Of a stretch of DNA of 12,934 nucleotides, positions 1-4,810 are shown in pieces. The notes under the pieces were generated by a model. That model was not told the origin of the DNA. It made no database searches and worked only from the letters and a program-made list of their open reading frames with translations. Made by a program: the position numbers and the translations under genes. Origin of the DNA: Bacillota bacterium (GTDB taxonomy: Bacteria; Bacillota; Clostridia; Christensenellales; CAG-138); the NCBI GenBank assembly GCA_023453725.1, contig JAEXTB010000173.1:1-12934 (forward strand), given 5' to 3'. Each line of letters starts with the position of its first letter. Position 1 is the first letter of the stretch.

Positions 1-162
1 TGCGTGATCTGCGCGAAAATGATCGTCAACGCCGGTATCTCCCGCGTCGTTTATGCGGAAGGATACCCGGACGCGTTCTCTTTGGAGATATTCGATCAGG
101 CAAACGTCAGCCTGGAGCGTTACGAAAAGCCACAAGACTCGTTGGAGCCCGACCCTGCCTGA
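1..162 (+). CDS. deoxycytidylate (dCMP) deaminase, C-terminal fragment
   Basis: The reading frame is open from the first base and ends at TGA 160-162, giving the last 53 residues of a protein that begins outside the window. The fragment opens with CVICAKMIVNAGISRVVYAE. This matches the zinc-binding PCxxC segment and following helix of the dCMP deaminase/ComEB branch of the cytidine deaminase fold; the two cysteines (residues 1 and 4 of the fragment) would be zinc ligands together with an upstream histidine that is not visible. The family converts dCMP to dUMP, feeding dTMP synthesis. The N-terminal HxE catalytic motif lies outside the window. The stop codon is one base from the stop of the convergent gene at 164, and no terminator is visible between them. 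Confidence 0.85.
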   Translation, partial: CVICAKMIVNAGISRVVYAEGYPDAFSLEIFDQANVSLERYEKPQDSLEPDPA

Positions 163-163
163 G

Positions 164-571
164 CTATTGCATGTTTGCCGCCTGCAAGGCCTTCTCTATT
201 GCCTTTTTGATGACTTTGCTGGAATTGGTGGCGCCGGACACGGCATCCACCTCCAGCGTCTGCTGCCGGATGATTTCGCCGATGACCGCTTCAGCCGGTT
301 TCCCGCGGCCGTTTTCATGTTCAAGCAGCACAATATTCGTGACTGCCCCGCCCTCCACCGTAACGCGCACCCGCACGCGGATAAACGTTTCATCCACGGA
401 GCCTTCGTAGACGCCATCCGGAGTTTGGGAAAAGTCGATGTTTGCGATTGTCATTTCAGCCACATGCTTTTGATATTGTTGTACGCTGTCTAGGTAAAGC
501 AACACGCCAGCAAGGAGTATAATCAGTACGATTCCGCCCGCGACAAGCGGCCATTTTTTCTTTGCTTTCAT
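164..571 (-). CDS. membrane-anchored FMN-binding (FMN_bind) domain protein
   Basis: This 135-residue protein has one N-terminal membrane segment (about residues 8-28, after MKAKKK) followed by an extracytoplasmic FMN_bind domain. The motif DAVSGATNSS (residues 109-118) contains the [S/T]GAT signature at 112-115. In RnfG/NqrC-type domains the threonine of this motif carries FMN attached covalently by the flavin transferase ApbE, so Thr115 is the expected flavinylation site. The likely role is a tethered outer-face electron carrier; the partner is not in this window. I chose ATG at 571 over an in-frame TTG at 577, because the AAGGA ribosome binding site lies 7 bases before the ATG but only 1 base before the TTG. 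A terminator hairpin (610-636) separates it from the upstream phosphatase gene, so it may have its own promoter, which I could not place. Confidence 0.85.
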   Translation of the reverse strand: MKAKKKWPLVAGGIVLIILLAGVLLYLDSVQQYQKHVAEMTIANIDFSQTPDGVYEGSVDETFIRVRVRVTVEGGAVTNIVLLEHENGRGKPAEAVIGEIIRQQTLEVDAVSGATNSSKVIKKAIEKALQAANMQ

Positions 572-609
572 ATTCAAATCCTTTTCTATATAACTACAAC
601 ATACATACG

Positions 610-636
610 TAAAAGCGCACCGCTTACGGCGCGCTT
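610..636 (-). terminator. rho-independent terminator after the HAD phosphatase gene
   Basis: Arms 613-622 and 627-636 form a 10-bp stem with one G-U pair and a 4-base loop. On the minus strand it is followed by a short T run (TTTTACG). It lies 17 bases beyond the phosphatase stop codon and before the FMN_bind gene. Confidence 0.6.
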
Positions 637-652
637 CGGTTTCTGTTGTAAA

Positions 653-1429
653 TTATACTTCGGGAATATCTCCAACGCCTTCAAGCACATACTTGGGGCG
701 GTACGGGAACTTCACAAGCATATCACGCGAGGTGACGCCGGAAAGCACGAGCACCGTATCAATTTCCGCCTCCACGCCCGCCATAATATCCGTATCCATT
801 CTGTCGCCCACAATGGCCGTATCGCCAGGCTGGGACTGCAGCTTCTTTAAGGCATGCCGCATCATCAGCGGGTTGGGCTTGCCCACAAAATACGCGTTGA
901 CGCCGGTGGCAAGCTCAATGGGCGAAATCAGCGCGCGGCAGGCGGGCGCCATACCCTGCTCCGTAGGCCCGGTAAGGTCGGAATTGCACCCAATGAGGCG
1001 CGCGCCCTTGTTGACGAGATAGGTAGCGCGCTCCAGCATCTCATAGTTAAGGCTGTAGCTTTCGCCCACCACCACATAATCCGGGTTGACGCTGTTCATG
1101 GTGATGCCGACATTGTAAAGCGCATTCGTAAGCCCCGGCTGGCCCAGCACATAGGCGCTGCAATCGGGATACTGGCTGGCTAAAAAGCTTGCAGTTGCAA
1201 GTGCGCTGGTGTAAAAACAATCCGCGTCCACCTCTATACCCAGCCGCGCCAGCTTCTGCTGCAATTCGCGCGGGGTATAGCCGCTGTTGTTGGTTAGAAA
1301 CAAAAATTGCTTGTTTTTTTCCTTGAGCCATTCCACAAACTTGGGTACGCCGGGGAGCAGCCTGTCCCCATGGTAGAGAACGGCGTCCATATCACAGATA
1401 AAGGCCTTCTTGTTTCGTAAGATTTCCAT
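653..1429 (-). CDS. HAD-superfamily (NagD/HAD-IIA type) sugar phosphatase
   Basis: This 258-residue protein has the four HAD motifs. Motif I is ICDMDAVLYHG with the nucleophile Asp13 and acid/base Asp15. Motif II is TNNSG (46-50), motif III is Lys184 in GKPNP, and motif IV is GDRMDTD (208-214). The C2-type cap between motifs II and III (about 60-180) and the overall length fit the NagD/AraL branch (HAD-IIA), which removes phosphate from small sugar phosphates or nucleotides; the substrate cannot be read from sequence. Motif I carries Ala16 where the family usually has Gly (DxDG). The frame is open upstream to 1528, but ATG at 1429 is preceded by AAGGGG at 7-8 bases and starts right at the conserved fold, so it is preferred. 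A TATACT -10-like box lies upstream on the minus strand (1473-1468) without a convincing -35. Confidence 0.9.
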   Translation of the reverse strand: MEILRNKKAFICDMDAVLYHGDRLLPGVPKFVEWLKEKNKQFLFLTNNSGYTPRELQQKLARLGIEVDADCFYTSALATASFLASQYPDCSAYVLGQPGLTNALYNVGITMNSVNPDYVVVGESYSLNYEMLERATYLVNKGARLIGCNSDLTGPTEQGMAPACRALISPIELATGVNAYFVGKPNPLMMRHALKKLQSQPGDTAIVGDRMDTDIMAGVEAEIDTVLVLSGVTSRDMLVKFPYRPKYVLEGVGDIPEV

Positions 1430-1547
1430 GTAATACCCCTTGTATTTCCCTTTTATTCTTCGTCTCCAGTATACCGCAACATGGAGGCGCGGGCAAACAG
1501 TTTCGGTTTCGACCGCGCTGCCAATCATACATTACGCAAAAACCCTG

Positions 1548-1575
1548 TTTCAAACCGGAAATATGGAATTATACT
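1548..1575 (+). promoter_or_regulatory. candidate sigma-A promoter for ohr
   Basis: TTTCAA (1548-1553), a 16-base spacer and TATACT (1570-1575) lie about 37 bases before the ohr start. The region 1430-1612 separates two divergent genes. I looked for an OhrR-type palindromic operator here and did not find a convincing one. Confidence 0.4.
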
Positions 1576-1612
1576 ATAAGCAACGAACCAATGCTGAAGG
1601 GAGTTTTGATTT

Positions 1613-2029
1613 ATGGCATTGTACCAGACCACCGCGAATTCAGTGAACGGGCGCAATGGCGTTGTTACCGTTGAAAACAGCAAGCTGACGTTTGAACTTG
1701 CTTCTCCTATCGCCATGGGCGGGAAGACCGATGACGCGGTCAACCCGGAACAGCTTTTTGCAGCAGGGTATGCCGCGTGCTTTGGCGGCGCTTTACACCA
1801 TGTCATCCGTGCGCGCAAACTCCGTGTGCCCCTTCCCGAGGTACAGCTCACGGTAGGGCTTGATAACGTAGACGGCGGATATGTCCTTTCCGCTGAAATT
1901 ACCGGCCGCTTCAAGGAACTCGATCAGGCCACCGCGGACGATATCATGCGGGAAGCGCACACCGTCTGCCCATATTCCAAAGCGACAATGGGCAACATTC
2001 CCGTAACGCTCAAGGCCATTCTTTTATAA
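1613..2029 (+). CDS. ohr: organic hydroperoxide resistance protein (Ohr/OsmC family)
   Basis: This 138-residue protein has the usual length and features of Ohr, a cytoplasmic thiol peroxidase that reduces organic and lipid hydroperoxides, in other species with lipoylated protein partners. The peroxidatic cysteine is Cys56 in GYAACFGGAL and the resolving cysteine is Cys119 in HTVCPYSKAT. The active-site acid Glu46 (NPEQLF) and the mobile-loop arginine Arg14 (NGRNG) are also present. The ATG is preceded by GAAGGGAG about 9 bases upstream. The gene is transcribed alone: a divergent phosphatase lies upstream and two hairpins follow the stop. No OhrR or MarR regulator gene is visible in the window, so peroxide control, if any, is encoded elsewhere. 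The call of Ohr over the general OsmC branch rests on the CPYSKAT(x)GN segment. Confidence 0.92.
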   Translation: MALYQTTANSVNGRNGVVTVENSKLTFELASPIAMGGKTDDAVNPEQLFAAGYAACFGGALHHVIRARKLRVPLPEVQLTVGLDNVDGGYVLSAEITGRFKELDQATADDIMREAHTVCPYSKATMGNIPVTLKAILL

Positions 2030-2031
2030 AC

Positions 2032-2083
2032 AACATCCGCATTCGGATGTTTCCATATTAAGGCAGCATATGCTGCCTTTTTT
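2032..2083 (+). terminator. tandem hairpins ending the ohr transcript
   Basis: The first hairpin has 8-bp perfect arms (2032-2039 and 2044-2051) with a 4-base loop but only a weak T run. The second, aggcagca/tgctgcct (2061-2080), runs straight into TTTTTT and has the classical form of an intrinsic terminator. Together they insulate ohr from the guanidine unit that starts at 2099. Confidence 0.75.
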
Positions 2084-2098
2084 GCGCTGCCGCTGACA

Positions 2099-2128
2099 TT
2101 GACACAGCAGTTCCCGCTGTGCTACCAT
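2099..2128 (+). promoter_or_regulatory. sigma-A promoter of the guanidine riboswitch/exporter transcript
   Basis: A perfect TTGACA -35 box (2099-2104) is followed by 18 bases and TACCAT (2123-2128), which is preceded by TG one base upstream (extended -10). The transcript should begin near 2134-2136, just ahead of the aptamer. Confidence 0.65.
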
Positions 2129-2134
2129 AGGGAC

Positions 2135-2225
2135 AAGTTTTATAGGGTTCCGCGGGGCAACCCGGCCTGGTCCGAGATAAAACGCACAGGGAACTGTGTT
2201 CACGGAAGGATAAAAGCCTGGGAGA
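2135..2225 (+). ncRNA. guanidine-I riboswitch aptamer (ykkC subtype 1)
   Basis: The conserved ykkC blocks are present in order: AGGGTTCCG (2144-2152), CTGGTCCGAGA (2167-2177) and ACGGAAGGATAAAAGCC (2202-2218). Between them lie a GGG-GCAA-CCC tetraloop hairpin (2154-2163) and a CACAG-GGAA-CTGTG hairpin (2185-2198). In subtype 1 this RNA binds guanidinium and turns on downstream genes. Subtype 2 variants bind ppGpp, PRPP or nucleotides, but the neighbouring Gdx-type exporter strongly favours guanidine. The 3' end of the aptamer shares bases with the terminator arm starting at 2214, which is the usual switching layout: ligand-bound aptamer prevents termination. Boundaries are approximate. Confidence 0.93.
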
Positions 2226-2248
2226 TTTTCTCCCGGGCTTTTTATTTT
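2214..2248 (+). terminator. riboswitch-controlled intrinsic terminator (expression platform)
   Basis: Arms 2214-2225 and 2229-2240 form a 12-bp stem with a single G-U pair and a 3-base loop, followed by TTTTATTTT. The 5' arm overlaps the conserved GCCTGGGAGA end of the aptamer, so aptamer folding and terminator folding are mutually exclusive. This implies transcriptional control with guanidine as the inducer. Confidence 0.88.
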
Positions 2249-2275
2249 GCTAAAAAAGAAAGGTTGGGCTGTAAA

Positions 2276-2593
2276 ATGAAATGGTTGTACTTAGTCATCG
2301 CGGGGATTTTTGAAACATGCTGGGCTGTGAGCCTCAAGCATACGGAGGGGTTCAGTAAACTCTGGCCCAGCGTCATCACGGTTGCCGGCATGGCCGCAAG
2401 CTTTTACTTCCTCTCGCTGGCATTAAAAGAACTGCCGTTGGGTACTGCGTACGCAATATGGACCGGCATCGGCACCGTAGGCACGTTGATCCTGGGAGCG
2501 GTCCTGTTCCGGGAATCGATTACGCTTCCCCAAATACTCTGTGTGGCGCTCATCGCCGCAGGTATTATTGGGCTCAAATTATCCGCACACTGA
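2276..2593 (+). CDS. gdx: guanidinium exporter of the SMR family (Gdx/SugE type)
   Basis: This 105-residue protein has four membrane helices and the length of small multidrug resistance (SMR) transporters. Residues that define the Gdx subtype are all present: Gly10, the proton/substrate-binding Glu13 and Trp16 in GIFETCW, Ser42, Tyr59 and Trp62 in GTAYAIWTGIGTVG. Gdx proteins are dual-topology dimers in the cytoplasmic membrane that export guanidinium in exchange for two protons. The start is ATG at 2276; the frame is open back to 2099, but that stretch is the riboswitch RNA. The site GAAAGG lies about 12 bases upstream, a rather long spacing. Being under a guanidine riboswitch separates it from Qac-type multidrug SMRs. 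It is encoded alone, so this is not an EmrE-like paired SMR system. Confidence 0.95.
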   Translation: MKWLYLVIAGIFETCWAVSLKHTEGFSKLWPSVITVAGMAASFYFLSLALKELPLGTAYAIWTGIGTVGTLILGAVLFRESITLPQILCVALIAAGIIGLKLSAH

Positions 2594-2630
2594 AAAGAAG
2601 CTGGGTTCCGCCATGCGGAGCCAGCTTCTT
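2593..2630. terminator. two-sided terminator between gdx and the GNAT gene
   Basis: Arms 2595-2604 and 2621-2630 form a perfect 10-bp stem, capped by an inner TCCGC/GCGGA pairing. Read on the minus strand it is followed by TTTTCA, which fits an intrinsic terminator for the thrB operon. On the plus strand the T run is poor, so it probably stops gdx transcription less efficiently. Confidence 0.65.
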
Positions 2631-2639
2631 ATGAAACCG

Positions 2640-3065
2640 TTATAGAGGCATCGTCAGCTTGAAATGGGTCTGCTGCATCCCTTGTTTCCGATAAAACGCA
2701 TGCGCGCGCTCCCTGACGCGGTTGCTGGCCACCTCAAGGCGTATGCGGCCGTTTTCCATTGCCAACTGCACTGCGGCTTCAAAACGCCGCGCCCCGATTC
2801 CATGGGAGCGGACATCCGAACGGACAACGAGTTCCATGATCTCCGCTGTTTTTCCGCAGCGGCAGAGCTGCTCTTCCATGCGAAGATGCAAAAAACCGAT
2901 GACATCGCCTTCTTCCTCCGCCACTAGGCAAGGAGCCGAGGGGTTGTTGAGCGTATCTGCGTAGATGCGGCGGAACGCTGTTTCATCGAGCGCTGCCGCT
3001 TCCATATCGCACATCAGCCCGTAAGCGGCTTCTACATCCTCCACGCGGGCAAGCCGGATTTCCAT
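2640..3065 (-). CDS. GNAT-family N-acetyltransferase
   Basis: This 141-residue protein has the GNAT fold in the usual order. An N-terminal strand and helix pair begins at MEIRLARVEDV. A central strand, VIGFLHLRM, is followed by strand 4 (AEIMELVV) and the acetyl-CoA pyrophosphate loop RSDVRSHGIGARRFEAAV, which matches R/QxxGxG/A. It ends with the AHAFYRKQGM segment typical of motif B. The acceptor substrate cannot be predicted. The start at 3065 has AGGGAG at 6 bases; the in-frame ATG two codons upstream would sit directly against the same site, and a longer extension overlaps the upstream gene. It is the last gene of the thrB operon, 22 bases after the isochorismatase-like gene. Confidence 0.85.
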   Translation of the reverse strand: MEIRLARVEDVEAAYGLMCDMEAAALDETAFRRIYADTLNNPSAPCLVAEEEGDVIGFLHLRMEEQLCRCGKTAEIMELVVRSDVRSHGIGARRFEAAVQLAMENGRIRLEVASNRVRERAHAFYRKQGMQQTHFKLTMPL

Positions 3066-3087
3066 AGGCATCTCCCTGCATGATGTT

Positions 3088-3642
3088 TTATCGGGCAAGC
3101 TCCTGTAAGCATTCCTCCGTAGATACCACGCGTGCAAACGACCCGTCTAATCCGGCCATGTAGGCGGCGTGGACGGCCTGCGCGGGTATGATTTCCCCTT
3201 GCCAGGTAAGCGCTTTTGTGGCGCATGCATCGTGCAGCAGTGTGACGCGAAGCCCGTGGTCCCTGGCCGCACGCACGCTCGTATCGATGCACATATGGCT
3301 CATCATGCCGCAGACAACAAGTTCCCGTATCCCGTTTTCCTGTAAGGCCTGCAACAGTCCGGTTTCAAAAAATGAATTGGGCGCATGCTTGACAAATACG
3401 GGTTCACTCCCTAGAGGCAGGACGTCTTTATAAATCTCCACCCCCGCCGTATTGGGCGAAAAGAACTTAGCCTCGCTGCCCGTGCTCACATGTTGGATGT
3501 GGCAGACAGGCCAGCCGTTTTGGCGAAAATGGGCAAGCATGCGCGCAGCGTTTTGCGCTGCCTGTTCCGCTTTATTTAGCTCGTTTCTTCCGCCGGGAAA
3601 GTAGTCATTCTGAATATCGATCAATACCAGCGCCCGTTCCAT
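3088..3642 (-). CDS. isochorismatase-like cysteine hydrolase
   Basis: This 184-residue protein belongs to the isochorismatase-like hydrolase family, which includes nicotinamidase, YcaC-type and N-carbamoylsarcosine amidases. The catalytic triad is visible: Asp9 in LIDIQNDYF, Lys85 in VKHAPNSFF and the nucleophile Cys118 in CGMMSHMCIDTSVRAA. The family hydrolyses amide or ether bonds through a cysteine thioester. I do not see the full nicotinamidase metal-binding set, so a general amidohydrolase role is more likely than PncA. GGAGGG lies 4 bases before the ATG. It sits 26 bases after thrB and 22 bases before the GNAT gene, so the three are probably co-transcribed, although no known pathway links all three. 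Confidence 0.88.
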   Translation of the reverse strand: MERALVLIDIQNDYFPGGRNELNKAEQAAQNAARMLAHFRQNGWPVCHIQHVSTGSEAKFFSPNTAGVEIYKDVLPLGSEPVFVKHAPNSFFETGLLQALQENGIRELVVCGMMSHMCIDTSVRAARDHGLRVTLLHDACATKALTWQGEIIPAQAVHAAYMAGLDGSFARVVSTEECLQELAR

Positions 3643-3668
3643 AAGCCCTCCAAAAATAAGCGTTCGCT

Positions 3669-4559
3669 TTATTCCACGCGGTACCCGCGCGGATCAATGT
3701 TGAGCAATTTGGCCTTCCAGCCGCCGCCAAGCGCCTTTAGTTCCGGCCTGACCGCCTCAAGAAACCCTTCGCCGCTTTTTAAGAAGGAAATCATCGTCGG
3801 GCCCGCGCCGGAAAGGCAGGTGACCATTGCCCCCGCATCCTGCGCGATACGTACAATTTCCTCATAGCCCGGCACAAGCGGCATGCGATAAGGCTGGTGC
3901 AGTACATCCCGCATGGCGTATTGTAAAAGATCGATTTGCCCGCTTGCGATGGCTGCTGTTAAAAGAGACGCATGGGAAAGATTGAACACCGCATCCTTAA
4001 GCGCTACCGTTGCGGGCAGCGCCGCACGCGCCTTGCGGGTAGAAAGAGAAAACGGCGGGATGAATACGGCGCAAAGTAAATTCTGCGGCGGCGCAAACCG
4101 CACGTAGCGTACCTGCTGATCATCCATACAGCCTACGGTAAACCCGCCTAAGAGCGCGGGGAGAATATTATCCGGGTGCCCTTCCTGTGCCGTGCACAGA
4201 TCGATCATGTCCTGCATGGAAAGCGTATTGCCCAGATATTCGTTTGCCATGACAACACCCGCAACCACGCAGGCAGCCGAACTGCCCATGCCGCGCATGG
4301 CGGGGATGCCGTTCTTTTGCGAAAAATGCACGCCGGGAACCGTCTTATGATAACGGCACACTGTATCCGCAAATACGCGGTAAATCAGGTTGCGTTCGTC
4401 TGCAGGAATTCTGCCAAGGTCAGTATTCTGCAGGTCGATCTGTAAGCCGCTTTCCTGAAACGCAAAGGAAACGGAGTTGTAGCAGCCCAGCGCCAACCCA
4501 AGGCAATCAAACCCTGGGCCAAGATTGGCGCTGGTAGCGGGAATGGTGATGGTACGCAT
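3669..4559 (-). CDS. thrB: homoserine kinase
   Basis: This 296-residue GHMP kinase phosphorylates homoserine to O-phosphohomoserine, the committed step to threonine. The N-terminal PATSANLGPGFDCLG (residues 7-21) is the ThrB signature, GMGSSAA (90-96) is the ATP-binding glycine loop, EGHPDN follows in the middle, and the C-terminal GAGPTM is GHMP motif 3. The length is typical and AAAGGAG lies 5 bases before the ATG. It is first in an operon with the isochorismatase-like and GNAT genes. No hom, thrC or lysC gene is in the window, so threonine genes are scattered in this genome or lie elsewhere. About 190 bases upstream (4560-4750) hold two inverted repeats but no T-box and no clear promoter. 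Confidence 0.95.
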   Translation of the reverse strand: MRTITIPATSANLGPGFDCLGLALGCYNSVSFAFQESGLQIDLQNTDLGRIPADERNLIYRVFADTVCRYHKTVPGVHFSQKNGIPAMRGMGSSAACVVAGVVMANEYLGNTLSMQDMIDLCTAQEGHPDNILPALLGGFTVGCMDDQQVRYVRFAPPQNLLCAVFIPPFSLSTRKARAALPATVALKDAVFNLSHASLLTAAIASGQIDLLQYAMRDVLHQPYRMPLVPGYEEIVRIAQDAGAMVTCLSGAGPTMISFLKSGEGFLEAVRPELKALGGGWKAKLLNIDPRGYRVE

Positions 4560-4593
4560 AGGACTCCTTTATACGTTTAAAAACTTATCACAA

Positions 4594-4629
4594 TAATCCG
4601 CATTCTATTTTTTCCTTAAAAGCGGATTA
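4594..4629. repeat. spaced inverted repeat upstream of thrB, candidate operator
   Basis: TAATCCGC (4594-4601) and GCGGATTA (4622-4629) are exact inverted 8-bp arms separated by 20 bases. On the minus strand a TAGAAT -10-like box (4607-4602) lies in the spacer. This could be a repressor site over the thrB promoter or an RNA hairpin in the leader. No -35 box could be assigned. Confidence 0.35.
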
Positions 4630-4685
4630 GCAGATACTATTTTGCTTGGTCCGAACATCCGTAGAGTTTCGATACTTCAGGCCAT

Positions 4686-4700
4686 GTCAAAGCCTTTGAC
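4686..4700. repeat. perfect 15-bp dyad GTCAAAGCCTTTGAC upstream of thrB
   Basis: Two exact 7-bp arms surround a single central base, the shape of a small homodimeric repressor site. It lies between the EF-G-like terminator and thrB and contains a minus-strand TTGACA (4690-4685), but no acceptable -10 lies at the right distance. Confidence 0.35.
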
Positions 4701-4749
4701 CTTTTAGCCGCGGACAACGATTGCCGCGCTTTCATATAAGAATAATATA

Positions 4750-4795
4750 AAAACGGGGCTGTGTACAGACGCAACACGCGCCTGCACACAGCCCC
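4750..4795 (-). terminator. rho-independent terminator after the EF-G-like gene
   Basis: Arms 4755-4764 and 4786-4795 form a 10-bp GC-rich stem with further internal pairing (CAG/CTG, CGC/GCG). On the minus strand it is followed by GTTTTTATATT. It lies 16 bases beyond the stop codon. Confidence 0.82.
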
Positions 4796-4810
4796 ATCGC
4801 TGAAACAGGA

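Noticed and set aside
1430..1528. 33-residue N-terminal extension of the HAD phosphatase
   Set aside because: It has low family similarity and no ribosome binding site, whereas the ATG at 1429 has one and starts at the fold boundary.
2099..2275. 59-residue N-terminal extension of the SMR protein
   Set aside because: This stretch is the promoter, guanidine aptamer and terminator; the SMR family starts at the ATG at 2276 with exact Gdx numbering.
4560..4750. T-box or threonine attenuator ahead of thrB
   Set aside because: No T-box consensus (AGGGTGGNACCGCG) and no threonine-rich leader peptide with terminator was found on the minus strand.
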